Assembly (NCBI GenBank): GCA_016840185.1
Contig: JAEOSV010000303.1
Coordinates: forward strand, 1 to 11,123
Direction of reading: 5' to 3'
DNA length: 11,123 nt
From: Candidatus Hermodarchaeota archaeon
GTDB taxonomy: Archaea; Asgardarchaeota; Hermodarchaeia; Hermodarchaeales; Hermodarchaeaceae
Positions 1 to 6,975 of this stretch are shown piece after piece (the first letter of the stretch is position 1; the number at the start of each line of letters is the position of its first letter). The notes beneath the pieces are model-generated. The model was given only the letters and a program-made list of their open reading frames with translations. It was not told where the DNA came from and did not search any database. The position numbers were made by a program, and so were the translations under genes.

Positions 1-22
1 ATGGCGGATTAGGCACCTCCAT

Positions 23-40
23 AAAAAGGACTTACGTCCT
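23..40 (-). terminator. Possible hairpin plus T-tract terminator
   Basis: Read on the minus strand, a 5-bp stem (AGGAC / GTCCT, loop GTAA) is followed at once by a run of T. This is the layout of a small intrinsic terminator, but it lies about 200 nt beyond the stop of the nearest minus-strand gene and the stem is short. The octamer AAAAGGAC occurs twice (24-31 and 41-48), so the hairpin may simply be a by-product of a local repeat. Confidence 0.3.
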
Positions 41-57
41 AAAAGGACACAATTGGA

Positions 58-89
58 GGGGAGAGGGAATGGTTTTCTAGGGGGGAGGG
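58..89 (+). other. G-rich tract with G-quadruplex potential
   Basis: Four runs of at least three G lie at 58-61, 65-67, 80-85 and 87-89, separated by loops of 3, 12 and 1 nt. This could form a plus-strand G-quadruplex, though the 12-nt middle loop weakens it. It lies in the non-coding stretch beyond the end of the minus-strand acyl-CoA synthetase gene. No function is inferred. Confidence 0.35.
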
Positions 90-235
90 AAGTGCCATTA
101 TCTTTCGCCAAACCCAGTGTTCCCACTTATTGCGCTCTTTTTTCTTATTTAAAGATTTCATCTAGCGCTGTTACTTAAAATACTTTACAGCCATAAAAAC
201 CTAAGGAACTCGGCATGCTAATAATTTGGAGCAAG

Positions 236-1693
236 TTAGTCTATTTGTAAATCTGGGGGTATTGGAAGCTTAGGATGTCGTTGGTAGTAGTCGTAGATTA
301 GTCGAAGGATCTCCGCGGCTTCAGCAATACTTGAGAAAACGGGGAGATTCGCTTGGCGAAACTGGATTCGGGTGGCAAGATTTTCTTCGGGATAGCCGAC
401 TGCGGGGACGGCGACGAGGAAGGGTTTGTGTAATTCTTTCACGCAGTATTGACCTGCTTGAATCATCATGTTCCAATAAAGTGAAGCCATATCCTTCATG
501 TCCATATGATTGGCCATGAAGTGAACGTAATGCGGGGCGGCTTCGACGATAATAGCGTCGATATTCTTGTCCTCAGCGACATGTCGAATGGTTTTGACTG
601 TGTTTTCGGGATAGAAATAACTCGATGCCATATCGATGGGATTCTTAATGTTGGTTCCAACTGCGTTGATGACTTTTGATAGCGCTTGTATGGTTTCTTG
701 ATTTAGACGAGGAATTTCAAACCCATATTGGGCTAGTGAATCGGTTCCCGCGACTCCAGCGCCTCCGCTTATGGCAATCAGTGCAACCCGTTTTCCTGGG
801 GGCGGTGGGCACCGAATGAAGGTTACAATTGTATTGATTAGTCGTTCAAAACTATCCACTGAAGCTGCACCTGTTTGACGAAGAAGGGCGTGCCAAATAT
901 CTGTGGATCCTGCTAAGGCGGCACTATGACTTGACACTGCACGTTTTCCAGCATCTGTGATTCCGGACTTCCAAACAACAATAGGTTTGTCAGGTGCACA
1001 GGCAGCTATCGCTTTACGAAGTCGAGGGCCATCTCGAACTCCTTCGATATACATGCCAATGACCTGAGTTTTCGGATCTCGGTGTAGGTATTCCACTAGT
1101 TCCCAGCTACTGATATCGGCTTCGTTTCCATAGCTGAATACTTTACTACATCCAAGCCTAGTTTCTGTCACTGCAAGGTAAGCATCAATGGCTTTTCCCC
1201 CGGATTGGGAAATGAATCCCACTGGTCCATGATTTGGCTTCAAATCTGAACGAAACGAAAAATAAGATTCAGGGCAGGTCAAACCCATACAATTAGGGCC
1301 AAAGGCTCGTATAGGGCTCGAACGGATTTTTTCAGCGATTTCTTTTTCCCGTTGAACCCCCTCTTCAGTACCAAGTTCGCTGAATCCGCTTGTGAAAATC
1401 GTGACACATTTTACATCTTTGGCAATGCACTCATCTAAGACCCGTGGTACTATGTGTGCGGGGACGCGGAGAATTGCATAATCTACGGGGTCGGGAACGT
1501 CACTCAGTGATTTGAAAAACTTCATTCCAACAGCTTCGTCGATTTTCGGGTTTATGGGGTAGATTTTCCCCGGAAACCCAAAGTTGAGAAATGATTTGAG
1601 CCAGTAGAATCCAGCTGACGGGCTGGTTCCGATTAACGCAACGGATTTCGAATGGATGAAGTCCTCGAACTGTTGGAAGGTCTTGGTATCCAT
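236..1693 (-). CDS. Acyl-CoA synthetase (NDP-forming), alpha-type subunit
   Basis: Probable alpha subunit of an ADP-forming acyl-CoA synthetase, the family that interconverts acyl-CoA + ADP + Pi and acid + ATP + CoA in the cytoplasm. With the start at 1693 it is 485 residues. An N-terminal Rossmann-type CoA-binding domain (about 1-135) has SVALIG near 17-22 and GPNCMG at 132-137. The first succinyl-CoA-ligase-like domain follows, with ISQSGG at 161-166, and the motif SSHSAALAG (254-262) carries the histidine (H256) phosphorylated in this family. The second ligase-like domain has SGGAGV (309-314) and NPIDM (351-355). The ATP-grasp (beta) part is absent and no separate beta gene is in the window, so the partner must be elsewhere or the acyl specificity and activity differ. 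The reading frame is open up to 1837, but that would overlap queT and add a low-complexity leader. ATG 1693 (or 1699) matches the family's N-terminus and has AGGG 5 nt upstream. It probably shares a transcript with queT, 73 nt upstream. The substrate cannot be told from the sequence. Confidence 0.85.
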   Translation of the reverse strand: MDTKTFQQFEDFIHSKSVALIGTSPSAGFYWLKSFLNFGFPGKIYPINPKIDEAVGMKFFKSLSDVPDPVDYAILRVPAHIVPRVLDECIAKDVKCVTIFTSGFSELGTEEGVQREKEIAEKIRSSPIRAFGPNCMGLTCPESYFSFRSDLKPNHGPVGFISQSGGKAIDAYLAVTETRLGCSKVFSYGNEADISSWELVEYLHRDPKTQVIGMYIEGVRDGPRLRKAIAACAPDKPIVVWKSGITDAGKRAVSSHSAALAGSTDIWHALLRQTGAASVDSFERLINTIVTFIRCPPPPGKRVALIAISGGAGVAGTDSLAQYGFEIPRLNQETIQALSKVINAVGTNIKNPIDMASSYFYPENTVKTIRHVAEDKNIDAIIVEAAPHYVHFMANHMDMKDMASLYWNMMIQAGQYCVKELHKPFLVAVPAVGYPEENLATRIQFRQANLPVFSSIAEAAEILRLIYDYYQRHPKLPIPPDLQID

Positions 1694-1766
1694 GGGCATC
1701 CCTGGAAATGACTCGTTGTGGTTGTCGAAGGGCGTTGTAGTACTATTATTTTGTGCTTCGCCCGAA

Positions 1767-2270
1767 TCAGTGCTTCTTCGGTTCGACGAATATCTGAGGG
1801 AGTGCCCTCTCGACAGCAAACATGACTGCGACACCAATAGCGCAGAGGATAGCTGTGCTAATCAGGATACCTGGCATTAGGAGAAGATAGGGCGTGAAGA
1901 CGAGGAACTGAAGATACAGCGGAACGCCCAACCCGATAATCAATGTGGGGTATAACCATGCGAGAAGCCAATGAGGACAGGTTTTCCGATTCATGACTAA
2001 CAGGCCTGCTACCAAATTCAGCAGGCTGCCAAAGACGACATCAATAACGCCCAGTCCTCCGAATATGTTGGCTGTAAATCCGCCCAAGAACAAGGCGACG
2101 GCCATTGGCCAGCCTAGTATGAAGGGAAAGGGTAAGAGAATATCTGCCACCCGAAATTGGATGCCATAATAACTAAGAGATCCTAACGCAATGGTGACTG
2201 CCGCATACACCGCGGACATAATCGCCATTATGGCAATGTTTTGAGTACGGTTAAATCTAGCTTGTTTCAT
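1767..2270 (-). CDS. queT: QueT-family queuosine/archaeosine-precursor transporter
   Basis: A 167-residue integral membrane protein of the QueT family (COG4708), the substrate-binding membrane component of ECF-type transporters thought to import the queuosine precursors preQ0/preQ1. It is almost wholly hydrophobic, with about five or six membrane segments. The family's hallmark region is clear: GIQFRVADILLPFPFILGW near residues 36-54, then GGFTANIFGG, then a VFGSLLNLVAGLL stretch. The tail is basic (VEPKKH). The frame is open further upstream, but the start at 2270 gives the normal family length and is preceded by a good Shine-Dalgarno sequence (GAGGT, about 9 nt upstream). No EcfA/EcfT genes are nearby, so energising components would have to be shared. 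In an archaeon the likely use is salvage of archaeosine precursors; that is inference. Family membership is seen in the sequence; the substrate is from family knowledge only. Confidence 0.82.
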   Translation of the reverse strand: MKQARFNRTQNIAIMAIMSAVYAAVTIALGSLSYYGIQFRVADILLPFPFILGWPMAVALFLGGFTANIFGGLGVIDVVFGSLLNLVAGLLVMNRKTCPHWLLAWLYPTLIIGLGVPLYLQFLVFTPYLLLMPGILISTAILCAIGVAVMFAVERALPQIFVEPKKH

Positions 2271-2340
2271 GATTTTGAAACCTCGCAGCCCGGGGTTTGT
2301 ATTGTTGAGCGGAGCACGGTGCGAGCATCCCACCCGCTCA
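2271..2340 (-). promoter_or_regulatory. Structured leader of queT, possible riboswitch
   Basis: On the minus strand the region before queT can fold into two hairpins. The first has a perfect 7-bp stem (TGAGCGG at 2340-2334 with CCGCTCA at 2312-2306) and a possible inner GTG/CAC helix. The second pairs AAACC (2298-2294) with GGTTT (2282-2278), which overlaps the GAGGT Shine-Dalgarno sequence just before the ATG at 2270. A TATA-like element at 2363-2368 would place the transcript start near 2338-2340, at the base of the first hairpin. queT genes in bacteria are commonly controlled by preQ1 riboswitches, but I do not recognise the class I or class II consensus here. Confidence 0.35.
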
Positions 2341-2362
2341 ATCATCGCCAAGCTCTTCACAC

Positions 2363-2368
2363 TTATAA
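2363..2368 (-). promoter_or_regulatory. TATA-like element for queT
   Basis: TTATAA, palindromic and so readable on the minus strand, lies about 95 nt before the queT start. An archaeal start site about 25 nt downstream would give a leader of roughly 70 nt containing the two hairpins noted for queT. Short AT-rich motifs occur by chance, so this is tentative. Confidence 0.3.
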
Positions 2369-2449
2369 TTGCTTTGTCAGTGTATCCAGCATCCATAAAA
2401 AGGAGAAGTGCCCGTGCTTCGAGTCCTGAAACTTGAAGCAAGCTTCTGG

Positions 2450-2458
2450 TTATAAAAG
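2450..2458 (+). promoter_or_regulatory. TATA box of the PEPCK-like gene
   Basis: TTATAAAAG matches the archaeal TATA box closely. Transcription would begin about 25-30 nt downstream, near 2478-2485, giving a leader of only 5-25 nt before the GTG start codons at 2490 or 2502. The spacing argues for an archaeal promoter. The overlapping AAAGGAG looks like a Shine-Dalgarno sequence but is about 28 nt from the first start codon, too far to act as one. Confidence 0.6.
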
Positions 2459-2489
2459 GAGTTAGATACGGAGCCAATAGATAGCAACG

Positions 2490-4424
2490 GTGGGTGGCAT
2501 AGTGCCGGTTCACATTGAAGACGATTTGGTTTTTGACGAGAAAAATATCATTCGCAATCCTGATGATCAATGGTATTCAGAATACCTCAAACCCTACTAT
2601 GTAGAGACAATCGATGGGCAGTACCTGTTTGGGAACACTCAGGTGGGTCGGCGTCCCGATCGTGCCTTCTATGTTATTCCTGAAGGGTATAAACTTGGGA
2701 AAGGGCAACCGACTTTTGACCGCGAAATTGGCTTGAAACTCTATGATGTGGTACTACGGTATCTCAAGACCGCCAAGGTCATCGTTCAAGATGGCATTCA
2801 AGGTGAAGCTGCATACAAGACCGGGCTTCGCATTGTCCTGAGTGTTGAAAATCCTCATACTGCATATATTTCATGGTTCGGCCGGCTCATGGTGTACCCA
2901 CCTGAAGAAAATATGGACATTCACTGCTGGAACTACATCGTCCAAGAACGCTTACCTGATTCTGTCATCAAAGAAATTCAAGCCTTTTGGCCTGATTTTG
3001 ACCCTGACGAACCCTTAACCCTATACGACCTGACTCGAATGGATCAGAATCACCGACGGGTAATGAGTTTACGCGTCGACTATTTCGGTGGAGCGTTCAA
3101 GAAACCCAACCTTACCATGGTGTGGAATCGGGGTGAAGCCGATGGATGCGTTTCTTATCACGCAGGCTGTACGAAGAATCGTGTCCTCAAAGGGCTCTCT
3201 GGCACGGGGAAAACGACTCTCACTGTGGGTCCTTACTTGGAACAAGATGACGCCATCTTGGGGTTGCTCAAACATGACCCTTCATCAAATATACGGGAAG
3301 TGCAGTTGATTGGGCTTGAAGCTGCATCCTATGCGAAAAGCGAGGGCTTGGTTCCCGACAGCCCGGAATGGCCAGGACTCATGAAATCTAAGAACGTCAC
3401 CTCCGATGACACTCGATTCGTGGTTTTAGCTCAAAACATCGATTGTGAAGGTATTGAATATCGGATGCAAAACATCGCTGGGCATATGGTAAAAGTTCCT
3501 CGACCCTTGCCTGAACAACAGGTCGGACATCTTCAGCCAACCCGTTATGAACAATCAGGAACGACGAATGGACGGTTTGTGTTTCGATTCTATGATTTGA
3601 ATCCCGATTGGACGCCAGGCTCAATGAAGAAATTACACACCGAGATGCTCTCATTCCGCCGCTTTGATGTGTTTCCCCTGATTGTACGAATCACTGATCC
3701 AACAATGGCAGTGGCTTTGGATTCAGCATGTGAATCAGTCATCACCTCTGCCATCGGCGGGAAAATTCCAGGCACCCGTGTTCGATCGTATGCTGCCACC
3801 GATTTCATGGCACGCGAGCAATCCAAACAAGCTCTACTTAAACTTCAAATGTATTCAGACTTAAACCTCGGATTAAATGGGAATCTGGTCTTTGCCATTG
3901 TCAACTCAGGATTCGTTGGCGAATACGACTTATCTGGAAATCAACGACCCCGATTAGATGAAAAAGGGCAACCGGTACCAAAAATCGACCATGCCACAGG
4001 TAAACCCTATCTCAATGCACAAGGCAAACCCGTATTTCTGGGACTGGGTGAAAAAGTCAAAGTTGAGGACACCAAACTCCTGGTGAACCTGACAGAAACC
4101 CGCGCCATCAAGAAGTGGCTCCCACACCCAGTCTTCGGCGACTCCTACCTCCTCCCTGACCCCACAGAACTTGAAAAAACCCATAGGCTGCCCAACTATC
4201 GGCAACGCTTCAATCCCTTACGATTCTATTCCGCCAAAGACTATCTAACCTTCTGCAGACGTGATATTGACGAACGCACCACCTACCTTACGGATCTCTT
4301 CTCTGGACAAGAAGGGGCTGACCAACTTCACGCAGTCATCAACATCTGGAAGAAAGCAACCATCCCCTCAGAAGATGTCATTCAGCGCTTCTATGACACC
4401 CACTTTGGCAAAGTACCGGAATAG
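2490..4424 (+). CDS. Divergent ATP-type PEP-carboxykinase-like protein
   Basis: A 644-residue cytoplasmic P-loop protein of the PEP carboxykinase superfamily. The classic enzyme converts oxaloacetate + ATP to PEP + CO2 + ADP. Recognisable landmarks are FGGAFKK (199-205, compare YGGEMKK of the E. coli enzyme), a histidine in SYHAGC (222-227), the Walker A loop GLSGTGKTTL (235-244), DD at 253-254 where the metal-binding aspartates are expected, a YAK segment near 281-283 and ETRAIKKWL (536-544). It departs from the classic enzyme in several ways. It is about 100 residues longer. GDDEHGW is reduced to QDDAILG. The substrate-loop GRSPKDK looks like GRRPDRA (53-59). Residues about 481-518 form a hydrophilic insertion rich in G-K/Q-P. 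It may belong to a PEPCK-related family of unknown function (DUF4914 is about this size) rather than being a working PEPCK, so I give no symbol. The start is GTG 2490, or GTG 2502 with GGTGG just upstream. Its 3' end overlaps the next gene, which suggests co-transcription. Confidence 0.75.
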   Translation: MGGIVPVHIEDDLVFDEKNIIRNPDDQWYSEYLKPYYVETIDGQYLFGNTQVGRRPDRAFYVIPEGYKLGKGQPTFDREIGLKLYDVVLRYLKTAKVIVQDGIQGEAAYKTGLRIVLSVENPHTAYISWFGRLMVYPPEENMDIHCWNYIVQERLPDSVIKEIQAFWPDFDPDEPLTLYDLTRMDQNHRRVMSLRVDYFGGAFKKPNLTMVWNRGEADGCVSYHAGCTKNRVLKGLSGTGKTTLTVGPYLEQDDAILGLLKHDPSSNIREVQLIGLEAASYAKSEGLVPDSPEWPGLMKSKNVTSDDTRFVVLAQNIDCEGIEYRMQNIAGHMVKVPRPLPEQQVGHLQPTRYEQSGTTNGRFVFRFYDLNPDWTPGSMKKLHTEMLSFRRFDVFPLIVRITDPTMAVALDSACESVITSAIGGKIPGTRVRSYAATDFMAREQSKQALLKLQMYSDLNLGLNGNLVFAIVNSGFVGEYDLSGNQRPRLDEKGQPVPKIDHATGKPYLNAQGKPVFLGLGEKVKVEDTKLLVNLTETRAIKKWLPHPVFGDSYLLPDPTELEKTHRLPNYRQRFNPLRFYSAKDYLTFCRRDIDERTTYLTDLFSGQEGADQLHAVINIWKKATIPSEDVIQRFYDTHFGKVPE

Positions 4425-5733
4425 ACAAGTTTTTTCCTATCAACGACGCCCATCAGGTGTGCCATCCCGAAGAATCGCTGGAATTAGCGGCATCATCCTA
4501 CTAGGTCTTACTCTTCTCCCTTCCTCAGCAATCGACATGTATCTAATTCAAGGCACCATCTTACAAACGATTAACCTCAATCAACACCTCATATGGCAAT
4601 ATCCTCTACTTGATGAGCTCGAACTCGTGCGACTGAGTGCAAACGGACGAACTATAGCCGTCACCACAGGAATTGAACCCAGCACTCTAACGGTCCTAGA
4701 TGGGCTCACTGGTCAAACTTTGTGGGGCTTTACTCCAACAGGACTCTCCCAAGAGAATCGGACTATCACATCCCTTGGAATATCTGCTAATGGTGAATAT
4801 CTCGCCATCGGGACCTCAGGTGGTAGCATCTTGATGTTTCACCGGAGTTCCAGCGCTATTGTTCAAACCTGGCAAGCCTATGCTCCCATCACCGCCATCT
4901 CATTATCCGAAATCGGCACCTTCATCACCATAACATTCTCCAGGCACATCTATTTTCTTCGACGACTTGATGGTGGAGTCATCTGGAGCCTTACACCTGC
5001 TCTCACACCAAACGTTATTACCAATGTAACCAGTGACCAAAACGGTAACCATCTCGCCGTTAGCACCTCCTTACCCGTGTTGACCTTCATTTTCTCCAGC
5101 AACCAAATCTACTGGAATTTGAATCTCACTGAACCCACTTCCGTGCTTCAACTAAACGCTGATGGCACACAGCTCTTTATGATGGGGGAGACATCCTCTC
5201 GCCTAATGGACCAAAATGGTGAAACCAGTCAAATTTATCCAATTGTATCTCAATTATTTGCCTTCAGTGCCTCTGGTGCCCGTATTGCCATGGCTCCGAA
5301 CGAAACCCTGTACCTCTATTCCGACCAATCACCCACCCCCTTACGAAATCACACCTTCACAGGAGAGACTCCAACAAGCCTAGAATTAACCTATCAAGCC
5401 GACGTGCTCCTACTCGGAACACAAGCTGGAACTTTATACACCATTAACCCACAAGACTTCGAACCCCTTTGGACACTACTGCTCGGCGAGCCAATCACCC
5501 ATCTACTCACCCCGAATACGGGAGATTCTTTCCTCGTTACCACTCCCAACACCCTGCTAACCCTCCGAATTTCCAGCATCTCTGGGTTTTATTCTAATCT
5601 TCTTCCTCTTCTCGTCATCATTGGGGTTTCCATTGTCGCTGGGATCATTACGTTGATATTGCTTCGACCTAAACATCGAAAATACCGGCTGGTCAACGAT
5701 TACCCCGCTGTTCCTGAAGACCAAGAAAGCTGA
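4393..5733 (+). CDS. Membrane-anchored beta-propeller (WD40/PQQ-like) protein
   Basis: I recognise no specific function. From ATG 4393 the product is 446 residues. A basic N-terminus (QRRPSGVPSRR) is followed by a hydrophobic segment at about 28-48, a signal peptide or signal anchor. The middle (about 60-395) consists of beta-rich repeats with WD40/PQQ-like phrases such as RLSANGRTIAVTTG, GISANGEYLAIGTSGGSI and LGTQAGTLYTINP, typical of a propeller of about seven blades. A second membrane segment (about 402-424) is followed by the basic stretch RPKHRKYR and a short acidic tail. By the positive-inside rule the propeller faces outside and both ends are cytoplasmic. It may act as an extracellular binding or scaffold protein; that is inference. 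ATG 4393 overlaps the PEPCK-like gene by 32 nt. GTG 4459, past the overlap, would still keep the hydrophobic segment. The frame is open back to 4261, but that extension lies inside the upstream gene and is unlikely to be translated. Confidence 0.7.
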   Translation: MTPTLAKYRNRQVFSYQRRPSGVPSRRIAGISGIILLGLTLLPSSAIDMYLIQGTILQTINLNQHLIWQYPLLDELELVRLSANGRTIAVTTGIEPSTLTVLDGLTGQTLWGFTPTGLSQENRTITSLGISANGEYLAIGTSGGSILMFHRSSSAIVQTWQAYAPITAISLSEIGTFITITFSRHIYFLRRLDGGVIWSLTPALTPNVITNVTSDQNGNHLAVSTSLPVLTFIFSSNQIYWNLNLTEPTSVLQLNADGTQLFMMGETSSRLMDQNGETSQIYPIVSQLFAFSASGARIAMAPNETLYLYSDQSPTPLRNHTFTGETPTSLELTYQADVLLLGTQAGTLYTINPQDFEPLWTLLLGEPITHLLTPNTGDSFLVTTPNTLLTLRISSISGFYSNLLPLLVIIGVSIVAGIITLILLRPKHRKYRLVNDYPAVPEDQES

Positions 5734-5762
5734 TTAATCCCAATTGTAACTATTATTCTACG

Positions 5763-6515
5763 ATGATTTATCGTGACTTTGCACGACTATACGCAACTGG
5801 GGATTACCCAAAATTTAGTGCCCACATAGCCGAGATCCTTCCATCAGTTCTAAAGCAATTACGATTCCAACCAACAACAATTTTAGATTTAGCATGTGGT
5901 GAAGGAACATTTGCTATAACAATGGCAAAGAATGGGTTCAAGGTCACCGGCCTTGACAAATCCTCTGAAATGCTCTCCTTTGCTAAAAAGAAAGCCCGAG
6001 CAGAAAATGTAGCTGTTAATTTTGCTAAGATGGATATACGACAACTTGAACTTGACACAACCTTTGATTTAGTTACGTGCTGGTTTGATAGTCTAAACTA
6101 TCTGCTCGAACTCGAAGACCTCGAAAGCACCTTTACAGCCGTCGAACAGCATCTCAAACCCAAAGGCCTATTCATATTCGATGTGAACACAATCTTTTGG
6201 TTAACCACACTCGCACAACGGTATCCTGCCATCGTCGAAAAGGACACCAATGATATCTTTCAGGTACATCGACATTCTTACAATGCGGATACTCACATTG
6301 CAACTTTTCAGATTACTGGGTTTCTCAAAGAAAATGGCCTCTGGACAAGACAGGTTGAAGAAATCCACCATGAACGCGGGTACACACTCGAAGAGATTCG
6401 GTCTTGCTTACTAAAAGCTAAACTCACCGAAGTCGCTTCTTGGGGTAACCTCGAAGAACGTTTGCCAATCACCAAAGATAGTAAACGCGCCTGGTTCGTA
6501 ACAAGGAAAGGATGA
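5763..6515 (+). CDS. Class I SAM-dependent methyltransferase
   Basis: A 250-residue cytoplasmic methyltransferase of the Rossmann-fold class I type. Motif I is ILDLACGEGTF (40-50), with the acidic residue that binds the SAM ribose in VTGLDKSSEM (61-70). Motif II/III follow as FDLVTCWFDSLNYL (101-114), and the post-motif LKPKGLFIFDVNT (131-143) is typical of the family. The C-terminal third (about 150-250) is the variable substrate-binding part and gives no clue to the acceptor. The start is ATG 5763, 29 nt after the propeller gene and without a clear Shine-Dalgarno sequence, so it could be read through from upstream or be nearly leaderless. Its stop is only 7 nt from the convergent TfoX-like gene. 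The family is certain; the substrate, small molecule or macromolecule, is unknown. Confidence 0.85.
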   Translation: MIYRDFARLYATGDYPKFSAHIAEILPSVLKQLRFQPTTILDLACGEGTFAITMAKNGFKVTGLDKSSEMLSFAKKKARAENVAVNFAKMDIRQLELDTTFDLVTCWFDSLNYLLELEDLESTFTAVEQHLKPKGLFIFDVNTIFWLTTLAQRYPAIVEKDTNDIFQVHRHSYNADTHIATFQITGFLKENGLWTRQVEEIHHERGYTLEEIRSCLLKAKLTEVASWGNLEERLPITKDSKRAWFVTRKG

Positions 6516-6519
6516 ACTA

Positions 6520-6524
6520 TTTTT
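6520..6524 (+). terminator. T-tract end of the methyltransferase transcript
   Basis: Five consecutive T begin 5 nt after the methyltransferase stop and run into the stop codon of the convergent gene. Archaeal RNA polymerase can stop at short T tracts without a hairpin, and no stem precedes this one. The tract is short, so this is only suggestive. Confidence 0.3.
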
Positions 6525-6861
6525 ACTCGGATAGCGCTTTTTCATAACTCCTAATTGCTAATCCCATTACCTCTTCCATGTTTGACTGATCAGTAATGGG
6601 TACACGAACCCACTTCTTCATAACGCGTTCATTATGCTCAAATAACATCCCCCCTGGAATAGAAAGGGCTTCTGTCCGCTCGTCTTCAGAAAGCTTTGTT
6701 AACACGATGCCATTCGTCACAAGGAATGCAAACAGTGTTCCCTTCGCGGTGTAACTAGGACAACCAAACATCTTCTTCGTGGCCACATCCGGGTGTTGAA
6801 GAATCTCGGTTTCGAACTTTTCCCGGACAGCTTTCATCTGATCTTCTGAGTACAGCTTCAT
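6523..6861 (-). CDS. TfoX N-terminal domain-like small protein
   Basis: A 112-residue soluble protein resembling the stand-alone TfoX N-terminal domain family. The diagnostic core is KKMFGCPSYTAKGTLFAFL followed by IVLTKLSEDER, and the C-terminal part (KKWVRVP then a helix ending SYEKALSE) also fits. In gamma-proteobacteria the full-length TfoX/Sxy regulates competence, but single-domain relatives are widespread and their role is unknown, so no competence function should be assumed. ATG 6861 is preferred over an in-frame ATG at 6891: it matches the family's N-terminus, and a TATA-like element near 6901-6907 would start transcription between the two. The gene is divergent from the Eis-like gene and convergent with the methyltransferase, so it is probably a single-gene transcript. 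Confidence 0.75.
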   Translation of the reverse strand: MKLYSEDQMKAVREKFETEILQHPDVATKKMFGCPSYTAKGTLFAFLVTNGIVLTKLSEDERTEALSIPGGMLFEHNERVMKKWVRVPITDQSNMEEVMGLAIRSYEKALSE

Positions 6862-6900
6862 TTCATCAACACACTTGACTTGAGAGTGCATTCGACGGTG

Positions 6901-6907
6901 CTTAAAG
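6901..6907 (-). promoter_or_regulatory. TATA-like element of the TfoX-like gene
   Basis: CTTTAAG on the minus strand lies about 43 nt before the ATG at 6861. The implied start site near 6877 gives a leader of about 15 nt. The match to an archaeal TATA box is moderate. Confidence 0.3.
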
Positions 6908-6930
6908 ATAGTTTTAACAACCCATTACCA

Positions 6931-6936
6931 TATAAG
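6931..6936 (+). promoter_or_regulatory. TATA box of the Eis-like gene
   Basis: TATAAG (within CCATATAAGAAAT) is 40 nt before the ATG at 6976. A start site about 25 nt downstream gives a leader of roughly 20 nt that still includes GAAGGG (6963-6968), a usable Shine-Dalgarno sequence 7 nt before the ATG. This element and the divergent one at 6901-6907 share a compact promoter region. Confidence 0.5.
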
Positions 6937-6975
6937 AAATCCCACAACCACTCATGAATACTGAAGGGCTAAGCC

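Larger units (their letters stand above)
1..235. other. Non-coding left edge
   Basis: No convincing coding region is visible on either strand; stops are frequent and no start with a plausible reading frame stands out. It lies downstream of the minus-strand acyl-CoA synthetase gene. It holds a short hairpin at 27-40, a purine-rich G tract at 55-89, and a run of six T at 138-143 on the plus strand that could end a plus-strand transcript entering from the left. The gene to the left of the window cannot be seen. Confidence 0.6.

Noticed and set aside
1699..1837. Upstream extension of the acyl-CoA synthetase gene to 1837
   Set aside because: It would overlap the end of queT by 71 nt and adds a serine/asparagine-rich stretch not seen in this family; ATG 1693 or 1699 fits better.
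2241..2429. Plus-strand reading frame of 62 codons across the queT start and leader
   Set aside because: It lies antisense to queT and its leader, has cysteine/histidine-rich but unstructured composition and no ribosome-binding site.
2271..2570. Upstream extension of queT by 100 residues
   Set aside because: It would run through the divergent promoter and into the PEPCK-like gene; family length and a good Shine-Dalgarno sequence support 2270.
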